Assembly: GCA_035527275.1 (NCBI GenBank)
Contig: DATLBA010000003.1
Location: forward strand, 1-15,551
Source of the DNA: DATLBA01 sp035527275
GTDB taxonomy: Bacteria; Planctomycetota; Phycisphaerae; FEN-1346
Reading direction: 5' to 3'
DNA: 15,551 nucleotides
Shown here: positions 1 through 6,367 of the stretch, one piece after another
Position numbering within the stretch: the stretch's first letter is position 1
Layout of the letters: each line of letters begins with the position of its first letter
Made by a program: the position numbers and the translations under genes
The notes under the pieces: model-generated
The model's input: the letters and a program-made list of their open reading frames with translations, nothing else
What the model was told of the DNA's origin: nothing
Database searches by the model: none

Positions 1-1
1 G

Positions 2-433
2 TTCCTCCTGGAGAACATGCCCCCGCTACGATTCGGACGCGACGCTCGGACCCTTCGCCGCATCGTGGACCGGATCGCCGGCCCGAACCTCGGCCTGGCG
101 TTCGACTCCGGGCACGCCGTCCTCGCCTCCGACCCGGTCGAAGTCATCCACACGATGGGGCCGCGCATGTGGGGCGTCCACCTCCACGACAACCTCGGCG
201 ACGAGGACGCCCACCTGCTGCCGGGCATGGGCATCATCGACTTTGAAGCGGTGGCCCGGGCGCTGGCGGACGTGGGTTTCGGCGGAACGTTCCTTCTGGA
301 GATTTACCGGCCGACCGACGAGGTCCGGCGCGACCTGACGCCCGCGCGCCTGGCCTACATCGAGCGCCTCCGCCGCATCGCTTCGAGCCCGGAAACGGGC
401 AACGCCCGGAACCGGTTTCACGACCGGCAATAA
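2..433 (+). CDS. sugar phosphate isomerase/epimerase family protein (3' part)
   Basis: This is the C-terminal part of a TIM-barrel protein of the xylose-isomerase-like/AP-endonuclease-2 superfamily. The frame is already open at base 2 and reads FLLENMPP, a typical core-strand motif of this superfamily, so the gene begins outside the window and the ATG at 17 is internal. Further signatures are LGLAFDSGHA (a metal-site strand), WGVHLHDN (a metal-ligand His strand followed by Asp) and HLLPGMGIIDF, the GxGxIDF element found near the active site of these isomerases. GTFLLEIYRP is the last barrel strand with its conserved Glu. Substrate cannot be told: sugar-phosphate or inositol-type epimerisation is the usual family role. 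It ends at a TAA and faces the permease gene, with 66 bases between them. Confidence 0.85.
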   Translation, partial: FLLENMPPLRFGRDARTLRRIVDRIAGPNLGLAFDSGHAVLASDPVEVIHTMGPRMWGVHLHDNLGDEDAHLLPGMGIIDFEAVARALADVGFGGTFLLEIYRPTDEVRRDLTPARLAYIERLRRIASSPETGNARNRFHDRQ

Positions 434-499
434 AGAGCCGCCGGCACGCCGGTTCAACCAGATCGTAAAATTGAACTCCGTTCGTGCGGCCCTCCGTGT

Positions 500-994
500 C
501 TATTTGACGCCCGCAAAGAAGATGTGGGCCAGCCATCCGGCAATCGGCGGAAAGAAAAACGTGCACGCCAGCCGCACGAGCGTGAACTTCCAACCCAGAA
601 TGCCCACTTCCATCGGCAGTCGGACAACCGCCCACAAAGACCACCCGGTCAGGAACGCGACCATGGTGCCGATGCCCGCGCCCGAGCGCAGAAGCGCTGC
701 CGCGATGGGCAGACTGACGTAAGGCCCGCCCGGCGCCAGGCCTCCCGCCACGGTTCCGACGAAAAGCCCGCGGAGGCCGGACTCGGCGCCGACCCACCGG
801 GCAATCATTTCGCGCGGCAAGAGGACCTGAACCATCCCCGCCACGACGAAGGCACACAACAGGAGCGGAAGCACTTCGAGCGTTATGACGCCGGCAGCCT
901 TCAGCCCCTCGAAGTGTTGCGATTCGCCTTTTCGCCAGGCGACGACAAGCAGAACGATTGCCAGCCCGCCCATGATTGCGGTTGGGATGATCAT
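500..994 (-). CDS. small permease of the ArsP/DUF318 (YraQ) type, half-size unit
   Basis: This is an integral membrane protein of about 164 residues. I place the start at the ATG ending at 994 (MIIPTAIMGG) because GGAGG lies nine bases upstream; the frame extends further upstream but without coding character. There is a hydrophobic N-terminal helix, a second segment around ITLEVLPLLLCAFVVAGM, then the motif GTVAGGLAPGGPYVSLPIAA. A Gly/Pro-rich PGGPY-type turn is what the predicted-permease family PF03773 shows in its repeat. Full permeases of this family contain two such repeats and about 300 residues, so this is a one-repeat version that may pair with another subunit or act as a dimer. The substrate is unknown; arsenical and metal export are reported for some relatives. 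It follows the nitroreductase gene by 72 bases on the same strand. Confidence 0.7.
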   Translation of the reverse strand: MIIPTAIMGGLAIVLLVVAWRKGESQHFEGLKAAGVITLEVLPLLLCAFVVAGMVQVLLPREMIARWVGAESGLRGLFVGTVAGGLAPGGPYVSLPIAAALLRSGAGIGTMVAFLTGWSLWAVVRLPMEVGILGWKFTLVRLACTFFFPPIAGWLAHIFFAGVK

Positions 995-1066
995 CGCGCG
1001 AACCCTCCGGTTATCGCCCATCACCATTTCAGGACGCCCTTCCGCCAAAATTCCCCCTGGGTCGTA

Positions 1067-1813
1067 TCAGCGCTTGGTCGCCGGGGCGACCGGCACGCCG
1101 GCGCAGGCGGCGTAGATAACGGATTCGGCCCGGCCGTCCACGCCCACCAGGTCGTTCATCTCATCGTCCAGAAACGCCCCGACCATGCACGCCCCGAGCC
1201 CGAGCGCCGTGGCCGCCAGGTGCAGATTCTCGGCCAGGTGGCCGGCGTCGAGGTACGCGTACCGCAGCGCCCGGTCACCGTACTTCTGTGCGCTTCGGCC
1301 CCACACGGCCGTCCAGACGAACGTGACCGGCGCATGGGCCACCATGTCCTGGTCCAGACAGGCCTGTGCGGCGACCTCGGCCACGTCTTCGCGGGCCGCC
1401 ACAAGCGCGAGCCGCTCCTCCGGCAGTTCCCAGTGATAGACGCCCGGCGCCACGCCCTCAACCCTGGCCGCGCAGACATAGGTTTCCACAGGATATAGCG
1501 CCCCGGCCGACGGCGCCGTCCGGAACGCCGGTCGGCCGCCCGCCGTGATGCCCTGCGCCGCCCACAGCAGCAGGAAGAGCGTCTCCTGAGAGATCGGCTC
1601 GGCGGAGAACGTGCGCCGGCTGCGGCGGGAGCGAAGGACCTCCCAAAAATCGGCCTTCGGAAGCCTGCGCGGCCGCTCGAGCGCCACGGTTTCGGCCCCC
1701 GCCTCAGTATACGATTTGTAAGGAGGGACGCTTCGGCGCCATTCGGGATCCTTTCGGGGAGTAACGTCCCGCCGGTACGAGGTTCCCTCCTGGTACTCGT
1801 GCAACAGGGTCAT
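1067..1813 (-). CDS. SagB-type nitroreductase / dehydrogenase-domain protein
   Basis: This is an FMN-dependent nitroreductase-fold protein of about 248 residues resembling the SagB/ThcOx dehydrogenases. The start ending at 1813 gives MTLLHEYQEGTSYRR, matching the short FHE-T-x-Y leader usual for SagB-like proteins, and has GGAGG nine bases upstream; the frame is open 26 codons further but loses that fit. RSRRSRRTFS is the FMN-phosphate-binding segment, TAPSAGALYPVETYV is the hallmark SagB segment, and YAYLDAGHLAENLHLAATALGLGACMVGAF is the C-terminal FMN/dimer helix region. In azole peptide clusters SagB oxidises azolines made by YcaO enzymes, but no YcaO or precursor gene is visible here, so this is probably one of the standalone members whose substrate is unknown. 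It lies between the helical-repeat protein gene and the permease gene, all on the minus strand. Confidence 0.85.
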   Translation of the reverse strand: MTLLHEYQEGTSYRRDVTPRKDPEWRRSVPPYKSYTEAGAETVALERPRRLPKADFWEVLRSRRSRRTFSAEPISQETLFLLLWAAQGITAGGRPAFRTAPSAGALYPVETYVCAARVEGVAPGVYHWELPEERLALVAAREDVAEVAAQACLDQDMVAHAPVTFVWTAVWGRSAQKYGDRALRYAYLDAGHLAENLHLAATALGLGACMVGAFLDDEMNDLVGVDGRAESVIYAACAGVPVAPATKR

Positions 1814-1865
1814 GACAGCGCCCCTCCGTTTGCCCCCCGCGGGGAGTTCGAAACGCCGTTCGGGC

Positions 1866-1883
1866 GGCGAATGTAAGTTCGCC
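1866..1883. promoter_or_regulatory. short perfect inverted repeat upstream of the nitroreductase gene
   Basis: GGCGAA and TTCGCC form a perfect six-base dyad with a six-base spacer, about 50 bases upstream of the chosen nitroreductase start. A second dyad, CACGTT-GAG-AACGTG, lies at 1993-2007. Either could be an operator or a small hairpin in the 242-base gap. No clear -35/-10 pair was found here. In this GC-rich sequence such dyads arise by chance, so confidence is low. Confidence 0.2.
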
Positions 1884-1992
1884 ATTACCACACCCGCTTC
1901 CAGCGCTCGCCACGCCGACCGACCGACCGCTTACGCGGGCGGCTCGAAACGCCGCGAACGCCAGCGGTAGGAAGAACCTGCGCATAAGGAAC

Positions 1993-2007
1993 CACGTTGA
2001 GAACGTG
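1993..2007. promoter_or_regulatory. possible operator palindrome CACGTT-GAG-AACGTG
   Basis: A perfect 15-base palindrome with three central bases lies in the gap between the helical-repeat gene and the nitroreductase gene. Symmetry, size and intergenic location suit a dimeric regulator site, but no matching regulator gene is in the window and no copy elsewhere was seen. Confidence 0.25.
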
Positions 2008-2055
2008 CGGCGGCCCCCGGGCTGCGCACAGGACACGGGCGAGTTGAGGCTCTGT

Positions 2056-3111
2056 CTATGAAGTGGGCTTGGGCGCTGTGGCGCCGGACGCCTTTTCCGG
2101 AGCGGTTTCGCCTTTGGCCGCCTCAACCGCTTTTTCAATCGCGGGCGGCAGCGGAGGGCGCCTCGGAATGCGCCCCAAGCGCACGAGCCGTTCGATCCAC
2201 TCCATCAGGGCCATCTTCTGCATCTCTTGGTCGAAACCGGCCGAAAAGCCCACCCCCTCATTCGTGATTGCCTCCAGCGCCGCGTTCACCGAAACCATCA
2301 GGTTGGGGTCGGCCACCGGTGGCATAATCCAGGCGCAGAGAAGGGCATAGGTGGTCAGGATGCGCGTTTTCGCCTCGGGGCGTGCATCGCGTGCATACGC
2401 GTCCCGCAGCGAGCGCACCGCCAGGCCAAGCGATCGGGCAACCGCCGGGTCCGACGCCTTCAATCGCATCGCCACCCTCGCGGCACCCGTCGCCAGAACA
2501 TCGTGGGAATCCTCGCGGTCGAACCGGGCCAGAATCTCGAACAAGTAGTTCAGGGTGAAGCCGCTCGCCTCCGCATCAAAAGCCTTGTCCACCCCCTGAA
2601 TAATCTGCCGCTCCGCACCGGGAAGAACCTTCTCGATCACCCGGGGGGCGACCATCGCCACGCCCTTCGCCGCCCAGTAACGCGACGCCGCATACGGGTC
2701 CTTCGTCAACACATCGAGCAGAAGGGGGAGGGCCTCAACGTTCTCCAGCCCTGCGACGGTCATGACGAGGTTAAGGCGCGCTTCCTGGCTGACGGCCTTC
2801 TTGCCGGCCTCCGTCAGAGCCGCGACCACCTCCTCGCCGAATACCTCGAGGAACGCCTGCGACCGGCCGCTCCCGGGCCGGCCGGCCGAGACAATCTCCC
2901 GCCGCGCCGCCACCATCTGCTTCAGTTCGGGGTCGGTGCTCGCAGTCAGATTCGCAGCACGCGCCTGGAGCCAAGTCCGTATCTGCTGACGGTCCTCTTC
3001 CGTTATGGTTTCCTCGCCGTAGAGGTCGTCGATTCTGTCGCGCGGCTGAGCCCAACCGCGCCCCGGCATCCCCAAAACCACCAGCGCGGCGAGCAGCAAC
3101 ATTCGTCTCAT
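2056..3111 (-). CDS. secreted HEAT-like helical-repeat protein, function unknown
   Basis: This is a protein of about 351 residues with a clear export signal: MRR, then a hydrophobic core LLLAALVVLG, and a likely cleavage after GWA near residue 21. The start ending at 3111 is preferred over the longer frame because AAAGGAG sits directly upstream and the signal peptide begins there. The mature part opens with an acidic helix (DDLYGEETITEEDRQQIR). It continues with repeated amphipathic helix pairs of HEAT/armadillo style: leucine-rich helices around residues 110-165, including LPLLLDVLTKDP and YWAAKGVAMVAPRVI, and again around 185-240. The tail (about 320-351) is Pro/Ala/Lys rich and looks disordered. 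No catalytic motif was seen. Such proteins are usually periplasmic scaffolds or adaptors; that role is inferred. It is first in a minus-strand run with the nitroreductase and permease genes, but the 242-base gap makes one transcript uncertain. Confidence 0.75.
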   Translation of the reverse strand: MRRMLLLAALVVLGMPGRGWAQPRDRIDDLYGEETITEEDRQQIRTWLQARAANLTASTDPELKQMVAARREIVSAGRPGSGRSQAFLEVFGEEVVAALTEAGKKAVSQEARLNLVMTVAGLENVEALPLLLDVLTKDPYAASRYWAAKGVAMVAPRVIEKVLPGAERQIIQGVDKAFDAEASGFTLNYLFEILARFDREDSHDVLATGAARVAMRLKASDPAVARSLGLAVRSLRDAYARDARPEAKTRILTTYALLCAWIMPPVADPNLMVSVNAALEAITNEGVGFSAGFDQEMQKMALMEWIERLVRLGRIPRRPPLPPAIEKAVEAAKGETAPEKASGATAPKPTS

Positions 3112-3168
3112 GAAACGCTCCTTTAGGACCAAGCCGGCCCGGCCCTCCTCCATCACCCATACGGGCTT

Positions 3169-3198
3169 ACCCTAATCCGGAAAGGCGGGGTCTGTCAA
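3169..3198 (-). promoter_or_regulatory. candidate sigma-70-type promoter for the helical-repeat gene
   Basis: On the minus strand a perfect TTGACA (3193-3198) is followed after 18 bases by TAGGGT (3169-3174), about 58 bases upstream of the start codon. A second perfect TTGACA lies at 3219-3224 without an obvious -10. The -10 match is weak, so only the position and the -35 box support it. Confidence 0.3.
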
Positions 3199-3414
3199 GC
3201 GTTTTACCTTGCCGGCGCTGTCAAGATTTTCGTGTAAATTCCGCAAGGGAGTCGTGTGGGGCGATATCTGGTCCGTGTGAGTCGGCCGGCCGGTTATTGA
3301 CCACATGTCGACCATGTCAGCAGGCATTGCCGACTCCTTTGCCCCGGGTTTTGGCAGCGTCAACATCCCTTTTGAAAGCCGAAGTGGCCCGGCGCGTCGA
3401 AATCAAGGCCGATT

Positions 3415-3506
3415 AGAAGGTGTTTCAAAACCTGGAGGGTGGCGGGTCTCCGTACCCGCCACCCCCTAAGGCCGCGCCCCCACTTGGCGGTTATGAAACA
3501 ACTTTT
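3415..3506. mobile_element. MITE-like element with 18-base terminal inverted repeats
   Basis: The left end AGAAGGTGTTTCAAAACC (3415-3432) and the reverse complement of the right end (3489-3506) agree at about 15 of 18 positions. Between them is a perfect 11-base hairpin stem, GGGTGGCGGGT (3437-3447) with ACCCGCCACCC (3454-3464), loop CTCCGT. TTA flanks the element on both sides (3413-3415 and 3506-3508), consistent with a three-base TNA-type target duplication as made by some IS5-family elements. At 92 bases there is no coding capacity. Size, nested symmetry and the TTTCAAAAC-type end suggest a non-autonomous element mobilised by a transposase located elsewhere. Confidence 0.45.
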
Positions 3507-3526
3507 TAGCCACACCTCCGTGGAAA

Positions 3527-3581
3527 CCGAAAAGGGCCGGAAGCCCCATTTTATCCGGGACTTCCGGCCCGTCTCTTTCGG
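3527..3581 (-). terminator. strong hairpin, intrinsic terminator-like on the minus strand
   Basis: GGGCCGGAAG (3534-3543) and CTTCCGGCCC (3561-3570) form a perfect 10-base stem, extended by CCGAAA (3527-3532) with TTTCGG (3576-3581). Read on the minus strand, the core stem is followed by TTTTCGGTTT, a T-rich tract suited to intrinsic termination. On the plus strand the tail is poorer. It would end a minus-strand transcript coming from higher coordinates, where only a possible gene remnant is seen. Confidence 0.55.
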
Positions 3582-3640
3582 GACATTGGACCCTGGCGCG
3601 GTTCCCGACCGCCCCGCGTGCGGCCAGCCGCCGCCAGCTG

Positions 3641-3784
3641 TCATTTCACTTCGAGCACTTTCTTCCCGCCGCGGATTAACGTGAGCCTCGTCCGCCCAGG
3701 GAGCCAGACAGGAATCCGCGGACTTTTTGCAGCTGACAAGTTAACGCAAAGCTCCGGAAGCAAGCATCCCGGGGCTTTCACCAT
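3641..3784 (-). pseudogene. possible 3' remnant of a minus-strand gene (47 codons)
   Basis: A frame starting MVKAPGCLLPELCVNLSAA and ending RLTLIRGGKKVLEVK is followed by a TGA and, 60 bases further, by the terminator-like hairpin. The alternation of hydrophobic and polar residues suggests a beta-rich C-terminal domain. There is no ribosome binding site before the ATG. The same frame stays open upstream to about 3895 apart from a single TGA at 3797-3799, as expected of a decayed gene. The opposite strand also carries an open frame (3618-3899), so coding direction is not certain. I do not recognise the family. Confidence 0.3.
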
Positions 3785-3872
3785 AAGTACGCCAAATCAA
3801 AGGTTTACGGCAAATCCGCGCGGGGTTGTGTTCCTTGGCTGGCTATATGGCCTATCACCTCTGAGAATCGAG

Positions 3873-3910
3873 CTTGACAAGACCACAAGGGCATGTTAGG
3901 CATTTGTTAG
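3873..3910 (+). promoter_or_regulatory. TTGACA box and direct repeats upstream of the ParB-like gene
   Basis: A perfect TTGACA at 3873-3878 could serve as a -35 box for the three-gene cluster, but the hexamer 17 bases on (TAGGCA) is a poor -10. Overlapping this, GGCATGTTAG (3890-3899) is followed directly by GGCATTTGTTAG (3899-3910), an imperfect direct repeat. This may be a regulator site or a recombination scar. A 77-base leader would precede the start at 3987. Confidence 0.3.
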
Positions 3911-3986
3911 GGCTGGCGGCGCTGGATGGCAAGCATTTGCCGAGCGCCCGTTACCGTGGATACTGGGCTATTCAGGGAGGCGAGAC

Positions 3987-4592
3987 ATGCTTACCGTGCA
4001 GGAGATCGGGATCGAGAGGCTGAAGCCGTGGAAGGACAACCCACGGCTCAACGAGCACGCTGTGGGCGCTGTGGCGCGGAGCATCCGATCCTTTGGGTTT
4101 AACGTGCCGATTCTGTGCGATCAGAACATGGTGATCGTGGCCGGGCATACCCGATGGAAAGCAGCGAAGAGACTCGGATTGCGGTCGGTACCCGTGATCC
4201 AGCTGGAAATGACGGGCGTCCAGCGGCGCGCCTTTGCCTTGGCGGACAACAAGACTGGGGAACTCGCAGGCTGGGACTACGGTCAGCTGCAGGAGATACT
4301 CGAAGAACTGTCGGCCTCGAAGGTTGATCTGCCCTCGCTCGGCTTCTCCGAAGCCGAACTCCAGGCACTCCTTGCGCCGCCGAAGGACTTCGATTGGGGT
4401 GCCTTCGAGAAGCAGATGGAAGGACTCCGGCAGTCGACCCATGTACTGCTGCCTGTCAAGGTTCTCATGCACGAGAAGGATCGACTGAACAACGCCATCC
4501 GGGAGCGAGCGCGACAACACGGCATCACGGACAAGGATTTCGCCATCGCCGCGGGGAAACTACTCAGCCTTCTGTTGGGGGCGGAATCGTGA
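3987..4592 (+). CDS. ParB/Srx-fold protein, IbrB/YbdM-like
   Basis: This 201-residue protein has an N-terminal ParB N-domain: LKPWKDNPRLNE (12-23), the switch-like ARSIRSFGFNVPI, and the diagnostic GHTRWKAAKRLG (53-64) that binds phosphates in this fold. Then comes ALADNKTGELAGWD (84-97), a continuation shared with ParB domains that accompany phage methyltransferases and IbrB-like proteins, and LPSLGFSEAELQALL. The C-terminal 60 residues carry a basic helical segment but no recognised HTH or CTP-dependent sliding-clamp motif, so it is unlikely to be a chromosome-segregation ParB. The start has GGAGG six bases upstream. It overlaps the next gene by four bases (GTGA), so the two products are probably made in fixed ratio. 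In E. coli, IbrB/YbdM sits beside the PAPS-reductase-like IbrA/YbdN, as here. It may be the DNA- or nucleotide-recognising partner, which is inference. Confidence 0.85.
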   Translation: MLTVQEIGIERLKPWKDNPRLNEHAVGAVARSIRSFGFNVPILCDQNMVIVAGHTRWKAAKRLGLRSVPVIQLEMTGVQRRAFALADNKTGELAGWDYGQLQEILEELSASKVDLPSLGFSEAELQALLAPPKDFDWGAFEKQMEGLRQSTHVLLPVKVLMHEKDRLNNAIRERARQHGITDKDFAIAAGKLLSLLLGAES

Positions 4593-5752
4593 GGAAGCCG
4601 CTACGCGCAAAGGTGGCTGAGGCCGTCCGATCGCTGCGCCTGATCTGGCCCAAGGTCGCCGACAGGCATAGATTTGTGGCCTTCTCCACAGGGAAAGACA
4701 GCCTGGCCCTGGCCGCCATGTTGTATGAGGCGGTCGAGCCCGAGCGACCGACGTGCTTGTACGTGCACCACGACCTTGAGTTTCCAAGCAATCTCGACTA
4801 CCTTGAGCAGCTCAAGGGACACGGCTTCGCTGTCACGACCCTTACGCCGTTTCTTGGGTACTTCGCGTTGATGGATCGGGGGATCGGCTTTCTGACGCTC
4901 AAGGACGCTTGGTGCGTCCCCCTGCTGATTGGCACGGCACTGATCGAGTGGCTGCGAGACCAAGGTGCTCGAGGACCACGAGAGGGCGTGATGTTTCGGG
5001 GTATGTCCGGAAGCGAGTACAGCCACAAATACCACACAGCGCTTGAGCTCTACAGACGCCTCGACCTTCCCTGCTTTAATCCGTTGCTGGGTTTCAGCAA
5101 AGAAGAGATCCTGGAGGTGATCCAAACGCGATACGGACTACCGCTCAACCCGATCTACCAGCATATGGACCGCACCTACTGCATCTGCTGCTACACCTCT
5201 GACGTCCGGCGACAGGCATACAGCGCCAAGCACTTCCCTGATGTTTGTGGGCGGTATTACGGCCAGATTGAGGAGATGCTATTTGGCAGTGGCCTGATCC
5301 AGAAGAGCCGCCTCGATCCTGAACATAGGACCCGCCAGGAGAAGATAGACCGCCACGGTTTTGTCCACTGGCGGCGCCTGAGAGCGCAAGATGTTCTGGG
5401 CGCCGTAAGACGCCGTCTCCCCGGAGGCGGTCTTGCCTACCGCGTTCGCGACCCGGGATGGATTGCGGTAAAACACCTTCGTCCGGTTGACGGAAGGTGG
5501 GTCCGCAGGGGCGATGAGATCCGGTTTTGGCACCTGGAGGAACGCATTGCAGACACCCTCATCAAGAGGATGATCAACTGCCTCGACTGTGGCTTCTGCG
5601 TGGTCGAGTGTTTCGCCTGCCGCCGATTCGACCGCAAGACCAAGCGGCTTGTGATCGAGGGGTGCATGCAGTGTGGCCGATGCCTTCGGCTGAAGTTTTG
5701 CATGGGCTGGCAACACCGGTTCTGGCGCCGAAGCATCGTGGAGGAACCATGA
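4589..5752 (+). CDS. PAPS-reductase-like PP-loop protein with C-terminal Fe-S cysteine module (IbrA/YbdN-like core)
   Basis: This 387-residue protein starts at the GTG overlapping the previous stop; earlier in-frame ATGs lie inside the ParB-like gene. FSTGKDSLAL (32-41) is the PP-loop of the adenine nucleotide alpha-hydrolase/PAPS reductase superfamily, followed by YVHHDLEFPS, a typical strand after it, and KYHTALELYRRLDLPCFNPLLGFSKEEI with YGLPLNPIY, matching PAPS-reductase-type C-terminal halves. TYCICCYTSD (197-206) is a cysteine cluster near the expected active-site face. The unusual part is the C-terminus: CLDCGFCVVEC (331-341) plus C344, and CMQCGRCLRLKFC (359-371), arranged like two 4Fe-4S ligand sets of a ferredoxin. 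Before it lies a basic beta-rich segment (260-312). The protein could activate a substrate with ATP and pass electrons or sulfur via the clusters, like DndC or tRNA thiolases. Substrate unknown. Confidence 0.8.
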   Translation: MRKPLRAKVAEAVRSLRLIWPKVADRHRFVAFSTGKDSLALAAMLYEAVEPERPTCLYVHHDLEFPSNLDYLEQLKGHGFAVTTLTPFLGYFALMDRGIGFLTLKDAWCVPLLIGTALIEWLRDQGARGPREGVMFRGMSGSEYSHKYHTALELYRRLDLPCFNPLLGFSKEEILEVIQTRYGLPLNPIYQHMDRTYCICCYTSDVRRQAYSAKHFPDVCGRYYGQIEEMLFGSGLIQKSRLDPEHRTRQEKIDRHGFVHWRRLRAQDVLGAVRRRLPGGGLAYRVRDPGWIAVKHLRPVDGRWVRRGDEIRFWHLEERIADTLIKRMINCLDCGFCVVECFACRRFDRKTKRLVIEGCMQCGRCLRLKFCMGWQHRFWRRSIVEEP

Positions 5753-5753
5753 G

Positions 5754-6224
5754 ATGAGCCGCACCAAGACAGCACAGACGGGTTACCTCCTTCCCGAAGG
5801 GGACTGCCGCGGATACCGCGAGCCGGTGCTCGTCAGCGCATGCTTTCTGGGCATTCCATGCCGCTGGCACGGTCGGCGGGCCAAGCGTCGCGACGACCTT
5901 CTCCAGCGGCTGAGGAAGAAGTATGTCCTCGTTCCCGTCTGCCCCGAGCAACTGGGCGGCATGCCCACGCCGCGAAGCGGCGAATACCTGCGCGGTGGAA
6001 GTGGCGCCGACGTCCTCGACGGCCGGCTCCGCATCATCGACCGCGAGACCGGAGAGGACCTGACGGACTTTCACGTGAACGGGTCGCAGTACACGGCGGA
6101 GATCGCCCAAGTTGTCGGAGCACGGCGTGCGTACCTCAAAGGCGGCAGCCCGTGCTGCGACCGCGAAGGAGTCACCGGCGAACTCCTACGCCGCGCCGGC
6201 ATCCGGGTTATCCGCGTGCCATGA
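5754..6224 (+). CDS. DUF523 / TudS-type desulfidase
   Basis: This 156-residue protein belongs to the DUF523 (YbbK) family. Its characterised member TudS is a 4Fe-4S enzyme that removes sulfur from 2-thiouracil. All signature segments are present: VLVSACFLGIPCRWHG (25-40), LVPVCPEQLGGMPTPR (59-74) and LKGGSPCCDREGVTGELL (128-145). The three cysteines expected to hold the cluster correspond to C30, C63 and C135, with a tandem C134. The family usually has SPSCG where this one has SPCCD. The N-terminus carries about 24 extra residues. GGAGGAA overlaps the end of the preceding gene and the start follows that stop by one base, so it is translationally coupled to the PAPS-reductase-like gene. Its presence beside a PP-loop sulfur-type enzyme suggests the cluster handles thiolated bases or nucleotides; this is inference. 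Confidence 0.85.
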   Translation: MSRTKTAQTGYLLPEGDCRGYREPVLVSACFLGIPCRWHGRRAKRRDDLLQRLRKKYVLVPVCPEQLGGMPTPRSGEYLRGGSGADVLDGRLRIIDRETGEDLTDFHVNGSQYTAEIAQVVGARRAYLKGGSPCCDREGVTGELLRRAGIRVIRVP

Positions 6225-6367
6225 CGCGGCCGGGAAGGGCGCTGGCGCGGAAGCGGCCACTGGTGCGGGCGTGCCGGCTTAGAGGCGCCAGCCGGCCGGT
6301 TCTCCCAGAAGGCGGATATGGTGACCGTCCGGTTGATTGAGCGACGCGGGGCTGTTCTGACCCGTGC

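Larger units (their letters stand above)
3112..3986. other. 875-base gene-poor stretch (overview)
   Basis: No convincing intact gene is seen here. The stretch contains, in order, tandem TTGACA boxes upstream of the helical-repeat gene, a MITE-like inverted-repeat element (3415-3506), a terminator-like hairpin best read on the minus strand (3527-3581), a possible minus-strand gene remnant (3641-3784) and short direct repeats (3890-3910) ahead of the ParB-like gene. Open frames on both strands are short and do not resemble known families. Confidence 0.6.

Noticed and set aside
524..1498. Plus-strand open frame of 324 codons
   Set aside because: It crosses the permease and nitroreductase genes on the opposite strand and is rich in Arg, His and Gln, as reversed GC-rich genes are.
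2227..3126. Plus-strand open frame of 299 codons
   Set aside because: It is antisense to the secreted helical-repeat protein, which has a signal peptide and ribosome site; the plus frame has neither.
3618..3899. Plus-strand open frame of 93 codons
   Set aside because: It has no ribosome site or recognisable family, and the opposite strand has a terminator-supported frame. It cannot be excluded but is not strong enough to list as a gene.
3895..3901. GTTAGGC heptamer as an attC right end before the ParB-like gene
   Set aside because: No matching left core or palindromic body lies upstream, so a short motif alone is not enough.
3987..4592. Chromosome-partition ParB
   Set aside because: No ParA neighbour, no parS-like site and no ParB helix-turn-helix were seen; the continuation after the N-domain and the PAPS-reductase-like partner fit the IbrB type.
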